Shown here: positions 32,808-41,065 of the stretch, one piece after another | Numbering within the stretch: the stretch's first letter is position 1 | Layout: every line of letters begins with the position of its first letter | From: Rikenellaceae bacterium DTU001 | GTDB taxonomy: Bacteria; Bacteroidota; Bacteroidia; Bacteroidales; DTU049 | Direction: 5' to 3' | Assembly: GCA_001512885.1 (NCBI GenBank) | Contig: LFSZ01000040.1 | Location: 1-41,065, forward strand | DNA: 41,065 bases | Made by a program: the position numbers and the translations under genes | Notes under the pieces: model-generated | Seen by the model: only the letters and a program-made list of their open reading frames with translations | What the model was told of the DNA's origin: nothing | Database searches by the model: none

Positions 32808-33661
32808 GTGAAAAAGGAATAAAAAGAAAACCAGATTGGCTAAAAGTAGACAGAACGCCAGTAGATGCTTATGCAAATTTGCATTTAGCTCTGAGTAGAA
32901 AAAATCTACACACTATTTGTGAAAGTGGTATGTGCCCAAATAAGGCTGAATGCTGGACACAAGGGACAGCTACATTTATGATTTTGGGAGATATATGCAC
33001 TAGAAATTGTAAGTTTTGTGCTGTGAATACTGGAAAACCACTTTCGCCAGATGTAGATGAACCTTATAAAATTTTAGAAGTAGTAAAACTATTAAACTTA
33101 AAACATGTTGTTCTTACATCAGTTACACGAGATGATTTGCCTGACCAGGGTGCTGAGCATTGGGCCAAATGCATCAAATTATTAAAAGATGCTAATTTTA
33201 CTGTAGAAGCATTGGTCCCAGATTTTGATGGCGATGCTACATTAATAAAAGAACTAGCTATGGCAAAACCAGATATTTTTTCTCATAATTTAGAAACCGT
33301 TCGTAGTCTAACTAGTCATGTACGTACTCGAGCTACTTATGAAACTAGTTTAAAAACTTTGGATATAGCAAATTCTTTTGGCATGCTAACAAAATCTGGC
33401 ATTATGGTAGGATTGGGAGAAAAATTTGATGAAGTGATAGAGGTAATGGATGATTTATTAAAAGTTAATTGCAAGATCATAACTATTGGACAATATTTAC
33501 AACCTTCTAAAAATAATTTTCCAGTAGCAGAATATATAAAACCAGAAATATTTGATGAATATAAAAATATAGCATTAAAAAAAGGGTTTGATTACGTAGA
33601 GTCTGCACCATTAGTGAGATCATCTTATCATTCCGAAAAAATATTAATAAAAAAATATTAA
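32804..33661 (+). CDS. lipA: Lipoyl synthase (radical SAM)
   Basis: LipA inserts two sulfurs into octanoyl groups on lipoyl domains of 2-oxoacid dehydrogenases and the glycine cleavage system. The 285-aa protein has both cluster motifs: C39-x4-C44-x5-C50 for the auxiliary cluster and C65-x3-C69-x2-C72 for the radical-SAM cluster, plus VVLTSVTRDDLPDQGAEHW, DIFSHNLETVRSLTSHVR, KSGIMVGLGEKFDEV, TIGQYLQPSKNNFPV, and the C-terminal SAPLVRSSYHSEK serine motif. It is complete. Its ATG overlaps the upstream stop. Confidence 0.98.
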   Translation: MSEKGIKRKPDWLKVDRTPVDAYANLHLALSRKNLHTICESGMCPNKAECWTQGTATFMILGDICTRNCKFCAVNTGKPLSPDVDEPYKILEVVKLLNLKHVVLTSVTRDDLPDQGAEHWAKCIKLLKDANFTVEALVPDFDGDATLIKELAMAKPDIFSHNLETVRSLTSHVRTRATYETSLKTLDIANSFGMLTKSGIMVGLGEKFDEVIEVMDDLLKVNCKIITIGQYLQPSKNNFPVAEYIKPEIFDEYKNIALKKGFDYVESAPLVRSSYHSEKILIKKY

Positions 33662-33749
33662 TTTTGAAAAAAAATTTTGTTTTATATAAATAATTATTAT
33701 TAATTTGGCTGAAAATTTCATAAGAGTTTAATATTTAAAAAATATATTT

Positions 33750-36428
33750 ATGCGAAGACTCAAATTTTTATTAAGTGCAATGTTAGTTATAGCATTATTT
33801 ATAAGTGGTAATGCCCAGCAAAACAACGTGAAAAATAATCAGAAAAACACGCCATTAAAATCTCAGGGACTACAGTGGGTAAATGTAGGACCTACTAATC
33901 TAGGTGGACGTACTAGAGCTGTAATGGTTGACAAAAATAATTCTTCTATAGTTTATGCTGCAGGAGTTTCTGGTGGTTTATGGAAGAGTACCTCTGGCGG
34001 TACTTCGTGGTCACCTGTTAACAATACTGAAAATATGTTTATATCATCTTTGATTCAAGACAAAGATGGATATATTTATTTAGGTACAGGTGAATATTTT
34101 GCAAGCCCTCTAGGAGATAATAACGGTGGCTCTGGATTTAGAGGCAATGGCATATACAAAAGTACCGAGCCCAATGGTAGTGAATTTCAGTTACTATCAG
34201 CTACACAAGCTACAAATGTATCATCACCATTTTTATTTATTAATCAAATGGCAGTTAATCTGACAACTAATAGAATTTTTGCTGCAACACATAGAGGTTT
34301 ACAAGTATCTGATGATGGTGGCGTAAGTTGGTACAATCCTATCTCTGGTACTTTAGCAACTCAAAATTGTTATGATGTAGAGGTAGCTAATGATGGTACT
34401 GTTTATGTAGCTATGTCTAGATATATTTATAAATCATTAAATGGTGATAATGCTTCTTTTGAACAATTAGCCAATCCGTGGGGCACAAACGTTGCTCGTA
34501 TTGAGATAGCAGTGATGCCTACTAATTCATCTATTATATATGCAGTAATCATAAATAATAATGATGGTAATTTAAATGGTGCATATAGATCGATTGATGG
34601 GGGTGCCAATTGGGAATTAATCGGTCCTGGGGGCAGTACAACATTTTACCCTTTCAATCAACAAGGAACATATGCTTGTGCTTTAGCAGTGGATCCACAT
34701 GATCAAGATCATATATTAATGGGTGGCATTGATTTATGGGAATATTATTATGGAGGGAATTGGGAAAAAATATCTTTGTATTATTTAGATGAAACAAGTG
34801 TTTTGTACTTACATTCTCATCAACACAAAATTGTTTTTGATCCAAATAATCCAGATGTAATCTATATAGGCAATGATGGAGGTGTGTTTAAAGGTGTAAG
34901 AGATGCTACTTATGATATCTTTACTTTTACTAATGCTAATAGAAAATATGTAACTTCTCAATTTTTTACTATTGGATGTAATTCTTATAATCAACTGATG
35001 GGCGGTACTTATAATAATGGAACGGTATTATTGCCTCGTCAAACAACAGATTCTACTAAAGCTACTAAATACTTATATGGTACTGGTGGCTACGTAGCTA
35101 TGTCTAACCTTGATAGAAAAATGATTATAGGTTCTTATCCTTATGGTGAGCTATATAGATCTAATGAGTTTGGTGGTAATAGTCAAACATTTTATTCAAG
35201 TGGAGTTACAGCTTATATTAAAAGTATTGGTGGTCCTGAGGCCCCTGGCTCTGATGGTTTTTCTTCTTATTTAGCTCCTATACTTTTAAAAGAAGGCTAT
35301 GACTTTAATACAACTGATAGTATTACTTTTATTAATAAAAATGATACTACTTTGCACATTGGTGATGAAATTATGGTTCAAAACCCCGTTAGTGGACTTT
35401 ATATTTCAGATACTCTAACTATCGAGTTAGAACCTGGTGATTCAATAAAAGTACAAGATTATCTTTTTGCTAATTTATTTGTTGGGTTAAGGGGTTCAGT
35501 TTGGATGACTAGAGGACTTCATGATTATTCTGCACCACCTCCATGGTATAAAATAGCAAGTATCCCAAACAATGAATATCCACAATGTATGGCTTTGAGT
35601 GAGGATGGTGATTACTTATTTTTTGGTACTACTAATGGCAAAGTTTATAGAGTGTCTAATTTACGTCAAGCAAAAGATAGCTTATCAGCTGATGATCGTA
35701 GTGTATATTGTGTAGTAGCTTGTGATCAAATTTATAGCATTTCTAATAGACCAATAACTTCTATTTCAGTAAATCCTAATGATCCCAATAAAGTATTAAT
35801 TACATGTGGTGGTTATGGTAATGCTATTTATGTTTATTATTCTATTAATGCACTAACTGATAATCCAACTTTTAATAATAAAACTGGGAATTTACCTAAA
35901 AATCCTGTATACTCTTCGTTGATAGTAAAAGAAAATCCTAATGTTATTTTATTAGGTACAGAGTATGGTATATATACTACTGATAATATAACTATATCAT
36001 CTCCTAATTGGACTAAAGACAACGAAGGAATGGGAAATGTACCAGTATATATGTTGACACAACAAAATTTTTATACTTATAACACGCCTAATTATGGTGT
36101 TATATATGCTGCTACGCATGGTAGAGGTATATTTGCTAATTACAAATATCGAATAGTCTCTATTGATGATTATAACAATAATCTAAGTAGCTTCTATGTG
36201 TATCCTAACCCAACTACTGATTTTATTTATATCATAAATCAAGATTTTAATGACCCTTTTGCTATATATATTTATAATATGAATGGACAACTGGTTTTTG
36301 CAAAATTGGTATCAGAAGATATTAATAGTACTATTCAAATACCTGTCAGTTCTTTGAATAGCGGTACATATATTATAAGATGCGAAGGCAATAATAAAGT
36401 TTATAGTTCTAAATTTATAAAAGAATAA
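33750..36428 (+). CDS. Secreted sortilin/BNR-type beta-propeller protein with T9SS type A sorting domain
   Basis: The 892-aa protein has a signal peptide (MRRLKFLLSAMLVIALFISGNAQ), then repeated propeller blades of the BNR/VPS10-like kind: GVSGGLWKSTSGGTSWSPV, GIYKSTEPNGSEFQLL, RGLQVSDDGGVSWYNP, GAYRSIDGGANWELIG, YIGNDGGVFKGVRD and GTEYGIYTTDNITISSPNW. The final ~80 residues (SSFYVYPNPTTDFIYII, IYIYNMNGQLVFAK, PVSSLNSGTYIIRCEGNNKVYSSKF) are a Por_Secre_tail T9SS sorting domain. Proteins like this are often annotated as glycosyl-hydrolase-like, but no catalytic site is evident and the substrate is unknown. The next cargo gene starts 12 bases downstream, so the two likely form one unit. Confidence 0.9.
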   Translation: MRRLKFLLSAMLVIALFISGNAQQNNVKNNQKNTPLKSQGLQWVNVGPTNLGGRTRAVMVDKNNSSIVYAAGVSGGLWKSTSGGTSWSPVNNTENMFISSLIQDKDGYIYLGTGEYFASPLGDNNGGSGFRGNGIYKSTEPNGSEFQLLSATQATNVSSPFLFINQMAVNLTTNRIFAATHRGLQVSDDGGVSWYNPISGTLATQNCYDVEVANDGTVYVAMSRYIYKSLNGDNASFEQLANPWGTNVARIEIAVMPTNSSIIYAVIINNNDGNLNGAYRSIDGGANWELIGPGGSTTFYPFNQQGTYACALAVDPHDQDHILMGGIDLWEYYYGGNWEKISLYYLDETSVLYLHSHQHKIVFDPNNPDVIYIGNDGGVFKGVRDATYDIFTFTNANRKYVTSQFFTIGCNSYNQLMGGTYNNGTVLLPRQTTDSTKATKYLYGTGGYVAMSNLDRKMIIGSYPYGELYRSNEFGGNSQTFYSSGVTAYIKSIGGPEAPGSDGFSSYLAPILLKEGYDFNTTDSITFINKNDTTLHIGDEIMVQNPVSGLYISDTLTIELEPGDSIKVQDYLFANLFVGLRGSVWMTRGLHDYSAPPPWYKIASIPNNEYPQCMALSEDGDYLFFGTTNGKVYRVSNLRQAKDSLSADDRSVYCVVACDQIYSISNRPITSISVNPNDPNKVLITCGGYGNAIYVYYSINALTDNPTFNNKTGNLPKNPVYSSLIVKENPNVILLGTEYGIYTTDNITISSPNWTKDNEGMGNVPVYMLTQQNFYTYNTPNYGVIYAATHGRGIFANYKYRIVSIDDYNNNLSSFYVYPNPTTDFIYIINQDFNDPFAIYIYNMNGQLVFAKLVSEDINSTIQIPVSSLNSGTYIIRCEGNNKVYSSKFIKE

Positions 36429-36440
36429 AAATATATAATT

Positions 36441-37961
36441 ATGAGAAAAATTTTAGTTTTTGGATTGTTATTCCTGGGAATTTTAGTTAATATTGCAGCA
36501 CAGGATAAAATTGCTGCTCCTACATTAGTTTCACCAGCTGATAGTTCAAATATAGATGTAGAAGTTATTTTAGACTGGTCTAGCGTTAGCGGTGCAGTGT
36601 CTTATAAGTTGGAAATAGATACTTCAAATAATTTTAGTTCTCCATTAAAACAGACAATTGAAACTACATACTCGGCACATACAGTAAAAGATTTGTTATA
36701 TGGTACTACTTATTATTGGCGTGTAAGTGCTAAAAATGTTAATAATCTGTATTCTAGCCCGAGTGAAGTTTGGAATTTTACTACTAAAGCTTCAGTTACT
36801 TTAACTATTCCTGCAGATAATTCTAAAAAATTACCTGTAAAATTTACTTTTAGGTGGAATGCTATAAAAGGTTCTAAATATTTATTTCAATTAGATACTA
36901 CATCAGATTTTAATAGTTTATTAAAGAAAGAGTATAGTGAATTGAATATTGATACTATTGATTTATTTCAATTAAACTATGGTCAAAATTATTATTGGAG
37001 AGTAAAAGCGTACCATGACTATGATAGTTCAGAATGGTCTGATGTTAGATTTTTTACAACTAAAGGGGATGTAATAGCTAAATATCCTACTGATAACTTT
37101 GAAGGGTTTATTCCTGGTGATAGTATAATTTTTCATACTATTTTTGGAAGTCAATATGGAGAATTAATAATATCAGAAGATAGCAGTTTTGACGTTCAAT
37201 TTTATTACATATTTGATAGCACTAAAATAGCTAGAATAAAAGTAAGTAATAATCCGCCTAAGTATGATACATTGACTAAAGTAGCAACAGGAGACTTGAA
37301 ATTTAACCAAGATTGCTATTGGAAGGCAAGACTATTTCATGCAAAAGATACATCTGATTGGAGCGACGTATACCATTTCAAAACTATTGATACACTTGGT
37401 TTGCTTTTACCAAGTAATGGAGCTCAAGATATAAATCCATCCAGTGATTCACTTTCATGGTCCAGTATATATGCAGCTGATGAATATATAATTTATTATG
37501 ATACATTAAGTAATTTATCTACTAGTAAAACTGTATCTATTAACTCTCAAGATACCTTATATAATCGAAAAGATAAATTTGTTTATTATTTACGAAATCT
37601 AAATCTAAAATATAATAAAACATATTATTGGGCTATCAAAGCTAAGCACGTTAGAGATGAATTAATGTCTGATACATGGTCATTTGAAACTATTGATAAT
37701 ACTAGCATAAATAATTACCAAAGTTCTAATTTCACTATATTGCCAAATCCAGCTAGTGATTATGTAAAAGTTAATTTTAATTCTGAACAAACTGGTGCAA
37801 TAGTAATCAAAAATATCTTAGGGCAAGAAGTATATAGAGAAAAAATAAACAAAGCTGTATATACTACAATACCAATAAGTAGTTTGGATAATGGTATTTA
37901 TATAATAGAATTTAATGGTATTGATGTATATTTTGCTAAGAAATTGGTTGTAAAGCATTAA
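36441..37961 (+). CDS. Secreted fibronectin-type-III-repeat protein with T9SS type A sorting domain
   Basis: The 506-aa protein has a signal peptide (MRKILVFGLLFLGILVNIAA) followed by four FN3-like repeats of about 90-105 residues, each with a recurring opening such as PTLVSPADSSNIDVEVILDW and ending in a YYWRV/YWAIKAK...W-F-TT/TI strand pair (residues about 18-117, 118-210, 211-315, 316-415). The last ~75 residues (NFTILPNPASDYVKVNF, IVIKNILGQEVYRE, PISSLDNGIYIIEFNG) are a T9SS type A sorting domain. The repeats are diverged from one another. It shares a transcript-like arrangement with the propeller cargo gene and probably works with it at the surface. Confidence 0.9.
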   Translation: MRKILVFGLLFLGILVNIAAQDKIAAPTLVSPADSSNIDVEVILDWSSVSGAVSYKLEIDTSNNFSSPLKQTIETTYSAHTVKDLLYGTTYYWRVSAKNVNNLYSSPSEVWNFTTKASVTLTIPADNSKKLPVKFTFRWNAIKGSKYLFQLDTTSDFNSLLKKEYSELNIDTIDLFQLNYGQNYYWRVKAYHDYDSSEWSDVRFFTTKGDVIAKYPTDNFEGFIPGDSIIFHTIFGSQYGELIISEDSSFDVQFYYIFDSTKIARIKVSNNPPKYDTLTKVATGDLKFNQDCYWKARLFHAKDTSDWSDVYHFKTIDTLGLLLPSNGAQDINPSSDSLSWSSIYAADEYIIYYDTLSNLSTSKTVSINSQDTLYNRKDKFVYYLRNLNLKYNKTYYWAIKAKHVRDELMSDTWSFETIDNTSINNYQSSNFTILPNPASDYVKVNFNSEQTGAIVIKNILGQEVYREKINKAVYTTIPISSLDNGIYIIEFNGIDVYFAKKLVVKH

Positions 37962-38118
37962 TTAGATCTGTACTTTTTAGCAAGATTTATTATCTAAATC
38001 AAAATAAATACAACTGAGCAAAAGATTTATTTAAAGTTAATTGTGCAAAAATTAACAAATTAAAAAAATAGATGTTACTTTTTTTAGAAGTTGATTAATA
38101 ATGTCGTTCTATAACGTT

Positions 38119-38146
38119 TTATATAGGTAAAGTTATATAGGTAAAG
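38119..38146 (+). repeat. Two-copy 14-bp tandem repeat
   Basis: TTATATAGGTAAAG occurs twice back to back (38119-38132 and 38133-38146). It abuts the left 13-bp inverted repeat arm. Confidence 0.9.
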
Positions 38147-38221
38147 ATCAAAAAAAAGTGTAATTTTACAAAAATGAATTTGTCAATAGTGGTTTATTTA
38201 TTATTAGACAGTTAAATATCA

Positions 38222-38323
38222 ACCACAAAGTTCTCAAAGAATGCACAAAGAGAAGGATGGAATTAAAAGGCCTACAAATGGTAATTTGTGGATTTTGTGT
38301 AATAACTTGGTGTTCTTTGTGGT
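38222..38323. repeat. Inner imperfect inverted repeat with CACAAAG words
   Basis: ACCACAAAG at 38222-38230 is exactly complementary to CTTTGTGGT at 38315-38323, and pairing continues inward with mismatches (TTCTCAAAG against CTTGGTGTT). Further CACAAAG and TTTGTGG words lie between, giving a folded, palindromic unit of about 100 bp. The text has the look of a dispersed intergenic repeat; that is an inference. Confidence 0.55.
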
Positions 38324-38591
38324 AAAATAAACAACCTAAATAATTAAAAAATAGTTATTTTTTTGTAACAATCTAAAATGTTTTTACCCACAACAAACGT
38401 TATAGAAGTAATGATGTTTTACTAAAATTATGTTAATTAATTATTAAATAAATTCTAATATCAATGTAAAGAAAACAATGAAGGAATTTGGAGAGTGTAA
38501 AAAGTAGAGAAAGTGGAGTTGAGCATGTAAGAGGTGTAGGAGTTTACGAGTTAAGTGAGTTGTAAATTTTTATAAAAATTGTTTTGGGTAT

Positions 38592-39647
38592 TTATTTAGT
38601 TTGTAATAATTTATTATATATTTGCTCCAATTTAGATTTATTAACGTCGATTGTTGCTTTTTTTTCAATAATATTACGATTAATTTCCCAAACTTTAATT
38701 GGATTTAATTTTAAGGCTTTTTCTATAAAATTAGAGTTCAAATCATTAACTATCAATCCATTTACATTGTTTTCAATCCATTCATAGTATACAGGTAAGT
38801 CTGACACTATCGGAATGCAACCATAGCTCATAGCTTCTAATAAACTCGTAGGAGTGCCATCAGAGATCGGTATAGAAATGTAGATAAGAGCTTTTTGGTA
38901 ATACTCATTATTCTTATCGGTTGATTGCCAGCCTACAAATTCTATTTGGTTTTGTAATTTTTTTTCTCTAACTATTTTTTCTAATTTATGTCTTTCATTT
39001 CCCTGACCAGCTATTATTAATTTCCATTCTTCGTATTGTTTATCTTTTATAAATTTTTCAAAGGCATTTATTATCAGATCTATCCTGTAAAGTGGAGTTA
39101 GTAATCTATTAGAATAAATGATTTTTGATTTTTTTGGGAAGTATTTAGGAGTAGAATGTAAATTGGTCAAAATTACGAGATGTGCATCTATATTTTGTTT
39201 AGTTAATTTGTTCATTTCTTGTATTACAAATTCTGAGTCAGCAGTCACTATGTCAACATTTTTTAATACATATTTTACTAATTTTTTATAAAAATATCCT
39301 CTGTGAGAAATTAATAAAATATCGCTACCCCATGCAGTCGCTACTATTGGAATTTTTGATTTTTTTGAAGCTAATATTGCTAATAGAGCGGCAGTTGTGA
39401 TCTGCTGAATATGAATAATACTATATTTATTTGTTTTTATTAATTTTTTTAATTTGAAATAAGAAATTATAAATTGAAATGGTTTCTTTATGGAAAAATT
39501 ATATTTGTACAATACAATATTGCGATAATTATATTTTTCATTAATACTATCTGTAACAATATCTATGTGGTCGAAATATGAATTTATTAAATTATAAAAA
39601 TTAAATAAATGTATAGAATTAGAACTGACTACAAGTATTTTTTTCAT
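38592..39647 (-). CDS. Glycosyltransferase family 4 protein
   Basis: The 351-aa protein has the GT-B fold of family GT4: N-terminal MKKILVVSSNSIHLFNFYNLI, IIHIQQITTAALLAILAS, VATAWGSDILLI (acceptor side), then IYSNRLLTPLYRIDLIINAFEKFI, WKLIIAGQGNERHKLEKIVREKKLQNQIEFVGWQ, and the donor-binding E-x7-E block PISDGTPTSLLEAMSYGCIPIVSDLP. It should transfer a sugar from a nucleotide donor to a growing surface glycan; the sugar cannot be told. It starts four bases after the ligase gene, so the two are one operon. Confidence 0.9.
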   Translation of the reverse strand: MKKILVVSSNSIHLFNFYNLINSYFDHIDIVTDSINEKYNYRNIVLYKYNFSIKKPFQFIISYFKLKKLIKTNKYSIIHIQQITTAALLAILASKKSKIPIVATAWGSDILLISHRGYFYKKLVKYVLKNVDIVTADSEFVIQEMNKLTKQNIDAHLVILTNLHSTPKYFPKKSKIIYSNRLLTPLYRIDLIINAFEKFIKDKQYEEWKLIIAGQGNERHKLEKIVREKKLQNQIEFVGWQSTDKNNEYYQKALIYISIPISDGTPTSLLEAMSYGCIPIVSDLPVYYEWIENNVNGLIVNDLNSNFIEKALKLNPIKVWEINRNIIEKKATIDVNKSKLEQIYNKLLQTK

Positions 39648-39651
39648 AAAT

Positions 39652-40917
39652 TTATGTTTCTTTATTATAATCTAATAAATTTGGTTCATATAAATATAAA
39701 AATGTGATAATATAGACAAAAAATATTACACCTGATTGACGTTGTAGAACTGATTCGAATAATCCAAAATAAATCAAGCTAATCAAAACAAATAAGAGTA
39801 AATATTTTTTTTGTTTAATTGCTTTAACTATGAATGTGATTAAAATGCTCAAATAGGCTAATAAGCCTATAATGCCCATTTCTAAAGCTATGCGCAAATA
39901 TTGATTATGAGAATCAAGCAACGGCTCTATAAATGAGTCTAATTCATATTTTTGATAAACATCCCTATATACATCTCCAGCACTTCCTACTCCATATCCT
40001 AATGGATTTTCCTTAAATTTTTCCCAGCTTAATTTCCATAAAATCAATCTTTTTTCATTGCTACTTTCTATAAATTCTTTTGATTGAGTACATTCTTTTG
40101 GATTATTTAAAAATAAAATTGTATTTTCTATTGTTTCTTTGAGATTTATCGTTTTAAATGGTATATATTTTATTGTTATGAATGAAATTAATAAAATAGT
40201 TATAATAAATATTGTTGCTATGAGCGGTTTTAATTTTTTATAAAAATAAAAAATAAGGAAAAATACTATGGAAAATAAAAAAAATAAAATAGCAGCTGTA
40301 GATGATAAAAATATTATTAATAATATAGAAAAAATTATATAACAAATTATCAACCATTTAGGTAATTTTATAAACCTTTTATGTTGTAAATATATTAGCC
40401 CAAATAAGCTTACAATAATGTAAATACTAAAATATGTAGGATGAATGTGTTGTGAAAATCTAGTAGTTAAAAAAGCTTGAAAAAGATGAATATCCCTATA
40501 CATTACAAAAGCTTCAATAAAATTGATAATGCCCCTTATAAATATCAAAATAATAAATGAAATAATCCAAAATGGAATAGAAATCGGTTTATTATATTTA
40601 AATAAAAACAAACTACCAAAGACCAATAGTGAAAGTTTTTTTTCTAATTCGAAGAGTCCTGCTTGTTTATTTGTAGTTTTAAAAAAAAATATTACATATA
40701 ATAAAAAAAATATTACCCATAAAATATTAGCATTCCACTGAAAAGTTAAATCTTTTTTTATTATTCCAAATATTGTAAATAAAATAAATCCTGCCACTCC
40801 TATAGCTGGACGAGATGGATAAATAAATAACATTAATAATGGCAAAATGATAGCTATGTCATAATAACTTTTTGGTGATATCTGATCAAAAAATTTTTTT
40901 GTATTGATTTTTACCAT
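39652..40917 (-). CDS. O-antigen ligase/polymerase-like membrane protein
   Basis: The 421-aa protein is almost entirely hydrophobic helices (about ten to twelve transmembrane segments) with one large periplasmic loop (about residues 255-345). That loop carries KRLILWKLSWEKFKENPLGYGVGSAG and LLDSHNQYLRIALEMGIIGLLAYL, the Wzy_C/WaaL signature containing the catalytic-type His. HPTYFSIYI in an earlier helix is also typical. Such proteins either polymerise O-units or ligate glycan to lipid A-core; sequence alone does not decide. It heads an operon with the GT4 gene. waaA at 12666, the core-Kdo enzyme, is elsewhere in the window. Confidence 0.88.
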   Translation of the reverse strand: MVKINTKKFFDQISPKSYYDIAIILPLLMLFIYPSRPAIGVAGFILFTIFGIIKKDLTFQWNANILWVIFFLLYVIFFFKTTNKQAGLFELEKKLSLLVFGSLFLFKYNKPISIPFWIISFIILIFIRGIINFIEAFVMYRDIHLFQAFLTTRFSQHIHPTYFSIYIIVSLFGLIYLQHKRFIKLPKWLIICYIIFSILLIIFLSSTAAILFFLFSIVFFLIFYFYKKLKPLIATIFIITILLISFITIKYIPFKTINLKETIENTILFLNNPKECTQSKEFIESSNEKRLILWKLSWEKFKENPLGYGVGSAGDVYRDVYQKYELDSFIEPLLDSHNQYLRIALEMGIIGLLAYLSILITFIVKAIKQKKYLLLFVLISLIYFGLFESVLQRQSGVIFFVYIITFLYLYEPNLLDYNKET

Positions 40918-40942
40918 TATTAATCTTAGTTATTATTTTTGA

Positions 40943-40950
40943 CAAAATTA
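40943..40950 (-). promoter_or_regulatory. -7 element TAATTTTG for the ligase-GT4 pair
   Basis: The minus strand reads TAATTTTG 25 bases before ATG 40917. No well-spaced -33 TTTG is apparent. Confidence 0.45.
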
Positions 40951-41051
40951 CAGTTAAAAATTCAATTTTTCATTACATTATAATAAGGGGTAGGTGTGTA
41001 TTTATATTTAATCTGTTAAAATTTATACAGGATTAATATCAGAAAATTTAT

Positions 41052-41059
41052 TAAATTTG
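41052..41059 (+). promoter_or_regulatory. -7 element TAAATTTG pointing out of the window
   Basis: TAAATTTGCA is an exact TAnnTTTG match at the right edge, facing a plus-strand gene that would begin beyond base 41065. It diverges from the polysaccharide operon. Confidence 0.5.
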
Positions 41060-41065
41060 CAAAAA

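Larger units (their letters stand above)
38107..38407. repeat. 301-bp segment bounded by perfect 13-bp inverted repeats (MITE-like candidate)
   Basis: TTCTATAACGTTT at 38107-38119 is the exact complement of AAACGTTATAGAA at 38395-38407. The bounded segment has no coding frame. Complementarity stops at both ends of the 13-mers. I saw no target duplication. It may be a miniature element or a chance pairing in AT-rich DNA; the CG-containing core makes chance less likely. Confidence 0.45.
37962..38591. other. 630-bp intergenic region with nested repeats and no gene
   Basis: This is the longest gene-free stretch. It contains a two-copy 14-bp tandem repeat (38119-38146), a perfect 13-bp inverted repeat bounding about 300 bp (38107-38407), and an inner imperfect inverted repeat (38222-38323). 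Neither strand offers a supported coding frame. It separates plus-strand cargo genes from the convergent polysaccharide pair. Confidence 0.75.

Noticed and set aside
39740-39780. tRNA T-loop-like string (GATTCGAATAATCC)
   Set aside because: It lies inside the ligase-like gene and lacks any acceptor or anticodon stem.
1-41065. CRISPR arrays, rRNA, tRNA genes, prophage genes or a defence island
   Set aside because: I looked for regularly spaced direct repeats, conserved RNA strings and phage structural genes on both strands and saw none; the deaminase fusion is the only gene with a possible defence link.

Overview
The window is AT-rich chromosomal DNA from a member of the Bacteroidota whose genus I cannot name. 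Four things support this. Most intergenic promoters carry the Bacteroidota -7 motif TAnnTTTG. Shine-Dalgarno sequences are almost absent. Five proteins end in C-terminal domains of the type IX secretion system (T9SS). A recognisable PorZ is encoded beside recO. I see no rRNA, tRNA or CRISPR array.

Layout: (1) 1-2070 is the 3' part of a large repetitive secreted protein with a T9SS type B tail, followed by a periplasmic TPR protein and ksgA. (2) On the minus strand, 5234-9987 holds porZ-recO and prs-rplY, separated by a clear terminator. (3) An IS1595-type insertion sequence (about 10191-11273) and an unrecognised exported protein follow. (4) On the plus strand, 12666-17816 holds waaA (Kdo transferase), fhs, two small unrecognised genes, and a P-loop kinase-like/deoxycytidylate deaminase fusion. 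(5) On the minus strand, 17883-22478 holds queG-purN-PEBP and rnc-fabF-acpP. (6) On the plus strand, 22634-29196 holds a secreted adhesin-like protein, a transposase relic, clpB, rpmH (only 53 aa), an HU-like/SPOR membrane protein, trmB and an alkyltransferase-like gene. (7) valS on the minus strand diverges from a small exported protein followed by lipA and two T9SS cargo genes. (8) A 630-bp repeat-bearing intergenic region is followed by a minus-strand pair for surface polysaccharide: an O-antigen ligase-like protein and a glycosyltransferase.

Most of the content is housekeeping (ribosome, tRNA, one-carbon, fatty acid and nucleotide metabolism) interleaved with cell-surface functions. The surface genes fit together: PorZ serves the T9SS, the cargo proteins use it, and waaA, the ligase and the glycosyltransferase contribute to the lipopolysaccharide to which many T9SS cargos are attached. 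The item most worth a second look is the kinase-like/dCMP deaminase fusion at 16725-17816. Its domain order matches the AvcD/DcdV phage-defence deaminases, although a housekeeping role is equally possible. I did not find strong evidence for a wholly new multigene system.
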